A stretch of DNA of 64,000 nucleotides. It comes from Chrysomallon squamiferum. Taxonomy: Eukaryota; Mollusca; Gastropoda; Neomphalida; Peltospiridae. How positions within the stretch are numbered: the first letter of the stretch is position 1; every line of letters starts with the position of its first letter. The position numbers and the translations under genes are program-made. This document shows positions 41,333 through 50,666 of this stretch, piece by piece. Location: contig CM022677.1 of the NCBI GenBank assembly GCA_012295275.1, forward strand, positions 23,216,253 to 23,280,252, read 5' to 3'. Below the pieces are notes generated by a model. The model was not told the DNA's origin. It saw only the letters and a program-made list of their open reading frames with translations, and made no database searches.

Positions 41333-44023
41333 TAACAAATAATAATAATAATAATAATAGTAATGACAATATTAATAGTAATATTAATACTTTTTAGACA
41401 TCTGTTACATTTTATATTCCAATTCTTTAATATTTAAAAGAAAAACCTTAATTAGTTAAAACCTATTCTCCATAAGGCTTTTTCTACAAACAACATAATT
41501 ACATTTTTACACATTCCCTCTTCTTTGTTTTTCACAACACAGAAACGTTTTGAAATATATACGTGTGTGTGTGTGTGTGTATGGAGGTGTGTATATGATT
41601 ATTGCTGACAACATAAACACTGATTACTTATCTTTCCATTAAATAATGGTATTTAATAACGAAATGGATTAACTTGATAAACATGCAGCCCAAGAGATCA
41701 CAACTGAGATGTTATCAAAACCTAATACCTCATGGATATTATAACATCAAACTAACACTTTCTGTCAGGAACAGGATTATATTTAATGATTATACAGCAG
41801 CTTCTTGGTTTTTGCTTTAGTATTTTTTTTCCTATATGCAGAACAGGTCTCGTGAAATAATCATGTTTTTAAAGCTACTGACATTTAAAGGCAATGTTAA
41901 ACTTTAATGACAAAAAGTTGCTGTAACTTTACAAAACAAAATTGATATAATATCATTTTGTATGTATGTGTGTGTCTATATATATATATATTTTTTATGT
42001 ATATTATGGATTATTTTAAAAGTGTCTGTCTGTTCATAATCCTTGTTGGTAAATGTAAATGGTTCTGTTTTTTACATAAATAAGCACTGTTTTGGCTAAA
42101 AGTGAAAAAAAAAGAAAGAAAAGAAACCCACTAAAAACAACAAAATATATAAACTTCAGATATAAAAACAGATATGTATGTCTGATGACAACTGAAATTA
42201 TAAGAAAAACATAAATTTACAATTTAATTTCGCACACTAACCATAATATACAGACACAAGCATTCAATCAAAATAATGACAAATATGCAAACAGAATTAA
42301 TATTACACTCCATGACTATAAGTACAGAGACATTTCACAAGACTTCCAAACAATTATCTAAAGCATACATTTATTTGAAAAATACTAATAAATCAGCACA
42401 AACTGCAGTTTGTTATAATCAATAAAGTCTGAAGCTGTGTGATGCATACACGCTTTGCCTCTCACTGATCAATATTGATTGAGCTTATGCCACATTAAGT
42501 CGGGTAAACTGACGGCGTTGGTGGAAAATCCGTCACCAACTCATGTGTCTCCACAGACAGACTTAACTGAATTACTAATAATCTAGACGTCTGTCTCACT
42601 AACCCTGCATAGATACACGTGTAATAATCTAGACGTCTGTCTCACTAACCCTGCAGATACATGTGTAATAATCTAGAAGTCCGTCTCACTAACACTGCAC
42701 AGATACACGTGTAATAATCTAGACGTCTGTCTCATTAACACTGCACAGATACACGTGTAATAATCTAGACGTCTGTCTCACTAACACTGCACAGATACAC
42801 ATGTAATAATCTAGACGTCTGTCTCACTAACACTGCACAGATACATGTGTAATAATCTAGACGTCTGTCTCACTAACACTGCACAGATACACGTGTAATA
42901 ATCTAGATGTCTGTCTCACTAACACTGCACAGATACACGTGTAATAATCTAGACGTCTGTCTCACTAACACTGCACAGATACACATGTAATAATCTAGAC
43001 GTCTGTCTCACTAACACTGCACAGATACATGTGTAATAATCTAGACGTCTGTCTCACTAACACTGCACAGATACATGTGTAATAATCTAGACGTCCGTCT
43101 CACTAACACTGCAGAGATACCTGTGTAATATTCTAGACGTCTGTCTCACTAACACTGCACAGATACATGTGTAATAATCTAGACATGTCTCACTAACACT
43201 GCAGATACATGTGTAATATGCTAGACGTCTGTCTCACTAACACTGCAGATACATGTGTAATATTCTAGACGTCTGTCTCACTAACACTGCAGATACATGT
43301 GTAATATTCTAAACGTCTGTCTCACTAACACTGCACAGATACATGTGTAATATTCTAGACGTCTGTCTCACTAACCCTGCACAGATACACATGTAATATT
43401 CTAGACGTCTGTCTCACTAACACTGCACAGATACACGTGTAATATTCTAGACGTCTGTCTCACTAACACTGTAGATACATGTGTAATAATCTAGACGTCT
43501 GTCTCACTAACACTGCACAGATATATATGTGTCATAAGCTATGTCGCACTGTTATTACAGATATGTATAATAATATACAGACATCTGTCTCACTAGCAGT
43601 ATACAGATATTTGAATTAATCTTCAGATGTCTGTCTCACTAATAATCTACATAGCATTCTCACAATCTACTGACAGCTGTCTCATTAATAATCTACACAG
43701 CATTCATTCAGACAGTTGTCTCAAATTCTGTCATTCAGGAATTCTGCGACTAGGAATCTGCATAGCTTTCTCAATTACAGTCTGTAGTCTTATTAGTAAA
43801 GTACATTAATGATCTCAATGCAGCTGTCTCATTAATGATCCTCAAAGCAGTAATATTCAGACAGCTGTCTACCTAATAATCTATAAAGCATTCTCTGTAA
43901 CAATCAATGGTAATCTGTCTCACAAAAATTAATTTTTTTTTTTTTAAATTCCATTGACATCTGTCCCACTAAACATCAACTGCTCTCCCTAAAAGGCTCT
44001 AAGAATAACAAAATTATATATCA

Positions 44024-44066
<43 letters not shown>

Positions 44067-45316
44067 TATCATTTTCTAAGCCCACATATGCAACATGCAA
44101 ACATCTGTTGAAAAAGAAGAAAGATTAATAATTTATTGATCATAATTGCACTCTGAGATGTTTTCCCTAATTCCTTATTCATAACAGTAAGACTTTGATG
44201 GTTCAGACTGGAGAGAAACTGTTGGAGTGACAAGAGAGAATATGAAGAGCTCAAGAAGATGTGACACTGGGGGGTGTACAGGGGATGGGCAGATTGTGTC
44301 AAAAAAAGTTCTGTTTTAGTAAATGTGTTACACGAAAACATTAAAATGATGATGTTCTTCTGTTAACTAAATCAGTATGAAAATGAGTAAATTGAGAAAA
44401 AAAACCCATTAAAAAAACTACAAAAAAAATTCTTGTGAGTTTTATATCAGTATATTGCAGAATCGTAAAACTGTGGATATTTAATTATATCCTCCTTAAA
44501 TTCTGCATTGAAAAATAAAATAAAAAACATTTTGTATAAAATGACCTTGGAATTACACTAAATACATAACTGAATAATAAATGAACTGTTATAAACAACT
44601 GCAGATTCTATAAACAATTAATTTCACTTTATAATAAACACTAAGTGAGTACCACTGAGTATTCAGTGTGTCTATAAATAGAAAATGACACATAAAGAGC
44701 TGCAGACAAAGAAATCAATATGGGGAACATTAGTTTTAACTGATGGAATTCACACAGTAAATCCATGGCTGGTTGCAGTTCATGCATGTTAAGTGTTGTA
44801 CACACTTGTTATCTAATCTGGTCTGTAACATTCTGTGAAAACTCGACAATGAAAAAAACATTAATGTATAATACAGCTCAAGAACAACATACAAAGATGT
44901 AGCTAAGCAATATCACACACACTCACACACACAGACACACACAATATCACACACACTCACACACAGACACACACACTAGCACACACAAACACACACATTA
45001 GTGCTCAGACATCTGTCTGTTTGTGTGAGATATGTAATTGTGTTGCTTATGTGTTCTGTACATGCATATATATATATATATATATGTCCCTGTGTATTTT
45101 TAATGTTTGTGTGTATTTATATATACATATATAATCACATACCCACCCACTCTCACACACATAATCACATACCCACCCACACTCACACACATATTCTTTT
45201 TTATTCATATTTTTTTGATTATGTTTTGTTTTATTTTTTCAACTTTTAATGGTGTAAAAAACTAACAGATATTACAACCAATATTAAGCTCAGAAAGAAG
45301 TATTTTTATATATGTA

Positions 45317-45370
<54 letters not shown>

Positions 45371-46065
45371 ACAAGTGTGTTCATGCATGAGTTGGTGTTT
45401 GTGTGTGTATATGTGTGTGTGTGTCTGCATGTGTATGTGTGCATGCATAAAATGATACAGCACATAGAGGATAAAGATGAACACAGTAAAAGAAACAGAC
45501 AGTAAGAGAAAGAGTAAAAAATGTAGACATGTTAGGTAAATCTTAGTAATTTATACAGCAACATTATTTACATGTACAGAAAACAGTGTGAGTTGTTATT
45601 AAACTAGGGTTACATGCTGAAAACAAAAACAGGCCACCTTTACCTTCATTGTGGGTGAAAACCTTAAATGCAGATCCTAAAAGCAAAAGAATAAAATAAA
45701 ACAAAATAAACAAAAGAAAAGAAATTAAAATCATCTAGTTATAAGATCTGTTTGTGATATGTGTAAAAAATTAAAACAAAATAGCTGTTTAAAAATATAT
45801 TTAAATATATGTAGGTAAAAGTTGAAACAAAAACTTTTAAATAAATGTTAAAAAACTGCTTGTATAATATGTAACTTTTGGTCAATCCATACATAATACT
45901 GTGGAGAAGTTAACCTAATAATTATATAAAATGTATTCTGAGGAAACACATTCTTAACAGTAATGAGAAGACTTGTATTAATTTATTGTTGCAAATGTCT
46001 GACACTCAGCAAAACTTTTAAATGAAATGTAACAAAAAAACAGAGAAAACTGAACACAAATATAA

Positions 46066-46143
<78 letters not shown>

Positions 46144-47638
46144 ACCATATATACAGACAAATAATGATTAAATAATTTTTGCCTTGGGATATTATAATAA
46201 TAATACAAATTGATAATTACAACAACACAATGATTTTATACTAAGGATAGTACTAAGGAGTAGTTCTATGATGGACTGCAGTAATGAGTGTGTTCAACAA
46301 AACAATAACAACCATAATAAAAATAAACAACAACAATAATAATCAACAACAGGAAAAATAATATTTTAAAACTACTTCAGCTTAACTAAAACAGTTTATA
46401 CAACAGATTTAATAGTTTTCAAATAAATTATCACACAAAAAACAAATCTAATAATAATAATAATAATAAAAATAAAAACAACAACAACAATAATCATATA
46501 ATATAATGTATAAGTCACATGAAATAGTTTAAAAATAATTCTAATGTGGCTCTCCATAAATTATGATAAAATAATATATGAAAAATTAACAAAGGAACAA
46601 ACAAACAAATAAATAAATAATATATACTTAATCAAGGAAAATAAAGATACATCCAGATTTCTATGCCCATTTTTAGTCCATTTATGAAGAATATAGGCCT
46701 TCTATGAGTTGATCTCATTTGTAATATTTACAATACATTTTCTAACAGGAAAGATAATTTCACAGAAGGTTTGGCTGATTCATAATCACACATTACTTAA
46801 CATTTGTGTGATTTAGAAGGACATAAAAACATTACAAAGAAAAGCGGATAAAAACATGTGTATAGATAGTCAGCTGAATCACTTCACAGGAATGTGAATT
46901 TTTGTATAAATGCCAGAGATCACGTAACTGGAGTGCATGTTTTCTCTAAGTGCAGTTCTTAACTTAATACAACTGCTATATTTTCATTAAGAAGGATATT
47001 TAAGTAATATGTGTGTGTGTGTGTGTGTGTATGTGTGTGTGTATGTCTGTGTGTGTATAAGTGTGTGATAGCTAATAAAATAATTTGTGTTGTCTGAATT
47101 TGTGTGTGTGTTTTTATATATATATATTTATGCTGTACATAGTTTATGTGTATGTGTGTGTGTGTTTGTGTGTGTGTTTTGGTGTATTACTATTAATTGT
47201 TTATTAAATTAATTTACTCGTAATTTATAATTATATTAACTAAAACTGTTTGACATGATAAGATTGCACATAATACATATTAACTATACACTTATACAAC
47301 AAACATACAACAAACATATATACAACAAACATACAAAATTTATCTTTTTAAATTAAATAGACTGTTTTAATTATTACTGACACAGTATTAGGAAAGGTCA
47401 CATAACAATCATCTCTGAATTAATACTAGCAGCTGTTGCCATTCTTTTGTACTGCAATCTAAGTGAGATATCTAAAATAACCTTTCCAGTAATTGTTTGT
47501 TATGTGTGTGTGGATGTGTTTATGTATGTACATCTGAATAAAAATGTATTTTATGTGTGGTTTAAATATATTTGTGTGCATGTATATTTTTGCAAGTACA
47601 TGTATCTTTTTATAAGCATTTTTATATTTTTTTGTATA

Positions 47639-47678
<40 letters not shown>

Positions 47679-47889
47679 CACACACACACATACACATATA
47701 ATAAACATAATTGTTTTTAAACAATAATAAGGAGAAGAAAAAGAAAACTTTTGTCTTTTAATTTTTTCTTATTTTTACATAAAAGTAACTATTACATCAA
47801 AGTACAAAAACACTCACCCCCAATTTTTCCTGTGTGGTTTCTGACACTTGACCATTTGTAACATTTTCATTTTTATCCATTATCTCCAT
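29060..47889 (-). CDS. RUSC: RUN and SH3 domain-containing protein (RUSC1/RUSC2 family)
   Basis: Exons read on the minus strand: 47889-47818, 38180-34517, 34220-34107, 33681-33605, 33077-32900, 32686-32581, 32305-30383 and 29270-29060. All junction phases agree, giving about 2,115 aa. Order: a long Ser-rich disordered N-terminus; a RUN domain at about residues 1270-1465 ([19 protein letters not shown], then the [17 protein letters not shown] region, then [12 protein letters not shown] and [14 protein letters not shown]); about 550 disordered residues; and a C-terminal SH3 domain ([16 protein letters not shown], then [15 protein letters not shown], ending NFYY). Vertebrate RUSC proteins have the same RUN-linker-SH3 order. 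RUSC2 (iporin) binds Rab1 and links AP-4 vesicles to traffic; RUSC1 (NESCA) acts in neurotrophin and TRAF6 signalling. The shared start here cannot tell RUSC1 from RUSC2, and invertebrates may have one gene. Three apparent one-base deletions interrupt exon 2. A 9.6-kb intron 1 holds a minisatellite and a candidate microexon. Confidence 0.88.
30383..32305 (-). CDS. RUSC: RUSC exon 7: end of RUN domain and long acidic linker
   Basis: 641 codons without a stop. The first 55 or so finish the RUN domain. After that come a Lys/Gln/Gly-rich repeat ([12 protein letters not shown] type, about 31900-32010), a Ser-rich stretch, an acidic stretch with [15 protein letters not shown], and five and a half tandem units of ten residues ([10 protein letters not shown] type) at 30727-30890. 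The donor is AA|GTAAGC. This exon makes the linker far longer than the roughly 270 residues between RUN and SH3 in human RUSC2. Confidence 0.88.
30727..30890 (-). repeat. 30-bp coding tandem repeat in RUSC linker
   Basis: Five and a half units of 30 bases encode [50 protein letters not shown] and GLTQAEE. The frame is kept because the unit is a multiple of three. Each unit offers Ser-Pro-like or acidic-flanked Ser sites. Confidence 0.85.
33690..33940. repeat. AAT/AAC trinucleotide array in a RUSC intron
   Basis: About 250 bases of (AAT)n with TGAT and AGT interruptions, ending in an AAC run and, after a gap, a GA tract (33976-34008). It lies about 10 bases from the acceptor of RUSC exon 4 (33681), so nearly all of the upstream flank of that acceptor is repeat sequence. 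Confidence 0.9.
34517..38180 (-). CDS. RUSC: RUSC exon 2: giant Ser-rich exon with three apparent frameshifts
   Basis: The acceptor TTCTTCTTCAG joins in phase 0 to exon 1 and opens with [15 protein letters not shown]. The reading frame then changes three times: near 37959-37966 (AAAAACCC on the coding strand), between about 37165 and 37210, and at 37113-37120 (CCCAAAAAG). Each change fits the loss of one base, and three losses return to the starting frame. The rest is open for 871 codons. Contents: three Trp-x-Asp-Leu/Phe motifs near the start, many Ser/Asp/Glu-rich clusters, Cys-rich pieces ([21 protein letters not shown]) and SPSRMGR-type sites. No folded domain is recognised. Clean splice sites at both ends and the intact rest of the gene argue that the losses are sequence errors rather than gene death. 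Confidence 0.75.
42575..43520. repeat. 46-bp minisatellite, about 21 units
   Basis: The unit is about 46 bases: TCTAGACGTCTGTCTCACTA, then ACACTGCACAGATACACGTG, then TAATAA. About 21 head-to-tail copies show small differences (ACGTG/ATGTG, loss of CA in GCACAG, TAATAA/TAATAT). There are no unique spacers, so it is a satellite-type array. The unit carries TCTAGA, GACGTC and ACGTGT palindromic or near-palindromic steps. Confidence 0.95.
43521..43960. repeat. Decayed flank of the 46-bp minisatellite
   Basis: The phrases CTGTCTCACTA, CAGATATTTG, AGCTGTCTCATTAATAATC and CATCTGTCCCACTAA recur at irregular spacing after the regular array ends. They look like older, diverged units. Confidence 0.6.
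45644..45676 (-). CDS. RUSC: Candidate 33-nt in-frame microexon of RUSC
   Basis: On the minus strand a pyrimidine-rich acceptor (TTATTCTTTTGCTTTTAG) precedes 33 bases without a stop that encode [11 protein letters not shown], followed by the donor AAG|GTAAAG. Exon 1 ends in phase 0 and exon 2 starts in phase 0, so the 33 bases could be included or skipped without changing the frame. There is no transcript evidence; a chance occurrence is possible in a 9.6-kb intron. Confidence 0.35.
45677..47817 (-). other. RUSC intron 1, 5' part
   Basis: AT-rich with a CT tract (46073-46140), GT tracts (47010-47060, 47140-47180), an AT-CA compound (47640-47695) and AAT/AAC units. No exon is supported apart from the candidate microexon at its border. 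Confidence 0.75.
47818..47889 (-). CDS. RUSC: RUSC first coding exon
   Basis: Encodes 24 residues, [20 protein letters not shown] then EKLG, and ends at the donor GGG|GTGAGT in phase 0. This matches the phase-0 acceptor of exon 2. A second in-frame ATG is at 47880. The short exon and large following intron are typical of a 5' coding exon. At least part of the 5' UTR probably lies further upstream, towards 48600-48900. Confidence 0.7.
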
Positions 47890-48170
47890 AGCAACAGAGA
47901 CAAATCTGCCTTAAATGGCATAGTCTTTTTCATCTCAAAAAATCTAAAAGAATCAAAAAAAGAAAATTAAAATAATTTTTGAAATAATAAATATTTTGAT
48001 CCTATTTAATATGAAACTCTATGAAGAAAAAACAACAACAAAAAAACAATATAATTAAACATTATTTATTAACAAAATAGTAAGCTTGAAAAAAAAAAAA
48101 AAAATTAAAAAAGATACTGAAATTTGTTTTACATATATGATATTTAACTGCTTCTGAATAGGTTTATAAA

Positions 48171-48206
<36 letters not shown>

Positions 48207-48599
48207 TTTGTTTTGTTGTTGTTGTTTATATTGTTGTTGCTAATACATTTCTGAAAGAATTATATATTACAGTTTTCAATAATTATTTTCATAATCTACC
48301 AAAATCATTCAACAGAATTATTTTCTGATGAAATAAAACCTGTCTCCATTTTATGCATACGACTCAATAATAACTGAAATTCACAGGTTTATCGCAAAGA
48401 AAAGAATGTGATCCAAGTTAATTATCTTTTTTTATTTTTTATTTTATTTTATTATTTTTATTTTTATTTTTTTCAAAAACGAAAAACGAAAGAAAGAATT
48501 AAAGAAGAAAAAGATTTCTGTGCTCTTCTAAGAAATAATAAATTTCAGTATTACATGAAATACATCTGTAATTATTAATAAATCCTTACAAATAACTAA

Positions 48600-48900
48600 A
48601 ATATAAGTAAATTTCACATGGCGTCTGCTTGCTCTCGCCATTCGGAATGTTACGGCATGCAAATGGTCTGACAGCCGAAACAGAAGGCGATGCGCGGCGA
48701 TCTGACACGAATACATCAAACAGGATTATTACCGTTTCCCTCGATTATTTAATAATAATTTTCATAAACTCAATCAAAGTGTACTCACCACTACATATTT
48801 TATGGAAAATAAGAATCCGTATCTTCAAGAATCTCAAATGTACATCTCCAAGAATTTCCAGGAACACTGGAACCGGCCATTTTAACCTTTTTAGCATAAT
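48600..48900 (-). promoter_or_regulatory. Candidate RUSC promoter and 5' region
   Basis: A patch of unique, CpG-bearing sequence in otherwise AT-rich DNA (GGCGATGCGCGGCGATC; CATGGCGTCTGC). It includes an exact octamer motif ATGCAAAT (48655-48662) and, on the minus strand, AAAATGGCCGG (YY1-like) near 48878-48888. That ATG opens a short frame (MAGSSVPGNSW) that reaches a stop without an obvious donor. It lies upstream of RUSC exon 1 and head-to-head with CCNH. The function is inferred from position and composition. Confidence 0.4.
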
Positions 48901-49069
48901 TTTTGGATGATGCTATTTTCCTGAAATTACTCACAATAGCAAGCTGTTGCTTATTGTAATCTGTTGAATATAATTCGTTTGCATTTAAAACAGCAGAATT
49001 TGAAAACAGAAAACGATTTATACGCATACAGACCTATGATTATTACTTCTAAAATGTCCTATTTAACAA

Positions 49070-49115
49070 CGAATTAATAAAGCATTTTAAAATTAATAAC
49101 GTTTTTGTTGTTGCA

Positions 49116-49146
<31 letters not shown>

Positions 49147-49203
49147 TCTTCTTTTTTGTTGTTGCATAAAGCATTTTAAAATTAATAATGTTTTTGTTGT
49201 TGC

Positions 49204-49253
<50 letters not shown>

Positions 49254-49376
49254 CATTTTGGTCTTAGAAATTATAATCTGAATATACCATATACATATAT
49301 ATGTATATGCGAATGTGTTTATAATATATACATGTATATATAAACACGTGTGTCTGTAAATATCTATACAGACACC

Positions 49377-49425
<49 letters not shown>

Positions 49426-49482
49426 TACCTTCACACACAAACACATGCAGATATATACAAATGTGTATGTGTGTATTGTGTA

Positions 49483-49517
<35 letters not shown>

Positions 49518-49545
49518 CACAAACTCACTGAAAAATATATATACA

Positions 49546-49589
<44 letters not shown>

Positions 49590-49620
49590 ATATGTATATG
49601 ATTAGTAAGTTTATTTTATT
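49070..49620. repeat. Microsatellite cluster between RUSC and CCNH
   Basis: ATT arrays (49117-49146, 49207-49252), with the phrase AGCATTTTAAAATTAATAA and TTTTTGTTGTTGC duplicated before each. Then come AT (49380-49417), GT (49480-49501) and CA (49551-49587) tracts. The flanked ATT array is thus a direct duplication of about 90 bases. Confidence 0.85.
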
Positions 49621-49742
49621 AGATCGTCATGAAAACCTATTTAACATTGGCTCTATCTTATCTCTGTATATTTCTTATCCTAGGAGAATGTCACTGCTAT
49701 AATATTTATTTACGAAAGTGTATACCAAAATATTCATTGTAT

Positions 49743-49748
<6 letters not shown>

Positions 49749-49837
<89 letters not shown>
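49749..49837. repeat. (GA)n tract upstream of the CCNH start region
   Basis: About 44 uninterrupted GA units ending roughly 115 bases before the YY1-type ATGGCGGC box at 49953. The polypurine strand is the plus (coding) strand of CCNH. Confidence 0.95.
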
Positions 49838-49839
<2 letters not shown>

Positions 49840-49939
49840 TTTATCAAATACTGAATTTTATAAAGTATCTATAAGATTATTTTTCTTTGTCTCGATTTCT
49901 GACTTGAATTGGATCGCAGTCAATATGAAGAATATACAG

Positions 49940-49984
49940 AGGAAGAAAAAGGATGGCGGCTTACATGAAGTCGCCTTTTGGCAG
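49940..49984 (+). promoter_or_regulatory. Candidate CCNH start region: ATGGCGGC box and 5' exon donor
   Basis: AAAAAGGATGGCGGCTTAC has the exact ATGGCGGC core of the YY1/TISU element that often sits at transcription starts. It is followed 24 bases later by a usable donor, GGCAG|GTGTAG (49984|49985), matching the acceptor CTACAAG at 50657 just before the CCNH start codon. The ATG in the box would open an upstream frame (MAAYMKSPFG) that runs out of frame over the CCNH start. Confidence 0.45.
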
Positions 49985-50194
49985 GTGTAGAACATTATTT
50001 AACTAAGTTAATAACTGGTATGCATTTTTATTGTACTGCAGTTTCTTTATTTCTCAGTCTTGTTGATTTATTCTGTATTTTTAAAATGGATTTATTAAAG
50101 AGATTAGATTAGACTTGCAATTTTTAAATTATTTTAAATTTTAGAAAATGATTTACGTCATTAATGACACATATATAATATATGTGTAGTACAG

Positions 50195-50460
50195 TAATAT
50201 TTTGTAGTGTCTTATAGAGTTGTGCTGGTCAGTGTATTAATAATAAAATATATAAAAACAACAACAAATTATCACGATATGTCATCACTGAGGTACTGTT
50301 GAGCATTGAAAGACATTGATAAATAATTCTTTAAAAAACGTGATTGAAATCATTATTACTAAGTAGTATTATTATTTTTTTCCATTCATCATGTATCGTG
50401 TGACATGAAATTATAAGGTATAAACTACATGGATAAACTAATACTTCTCAAATATATTTT
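50195..50460. repeat. Diverged dispersed repeat, copy 1 (copy 2 at 51570-51790)
   Basis: Blocks shared in order with the CCNH intron sequence from 51570: TTATAG(A/T)G(T/G)TGTGCTG, GT(C/T)CA(G)TGTAT-type, ACGTGATTGAAAT-like against AATGTGATTAC, and TTTTCCATTCATCATGT. Similarity is patchy, so the copies are old. Confidence 0.5.
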
Positions 50461-50504
50461 TGTAAATAAATAAAGTAAAATTGCCAAATAATAATAACAA
50501 TAAC

Positions 50505-50542
<38 letters not shown>

Positions 50543-50666
50543 TAATCAGTGAGACATTCAATCAATCAATTAAACCATAAATAAATAAATAAAAGTAAAT
50601 AAATAAATATGTTTTTATATAATGTAATCATTATAATGTTATTTTTATTTCTACAAGTTCTACATT

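Larger units (their letters stand above)
38181..45643 (-). other. RUSC intron 1, 3' part
   Basis: No gene is supported. It holds CA-rich tracts (38846-39000, 39280-39430), degenerate AAT arrays (40428-40620, 41288-41360), a 46-bp minisatellite with decayed edges (42575-43960), GT tracts (41567-41581, 44032-44061) and an (AT)n/CA region (44912-45190) with a GT tract at 45320-45368. Confidence 0.75.

Noticed and set aside
42575-43520. CRISPR-like regular array
   Set aside because: Units are contiguous with no unique spacers, and the surroundings are eukaryotic introns; it is a minisatellite.
48528-48910. Short frames on both strands near the RUSC promoter candidate
   Set aside because: They reach stops without donors and look like products of the CpG-bearing promoter sequence rather than exons.
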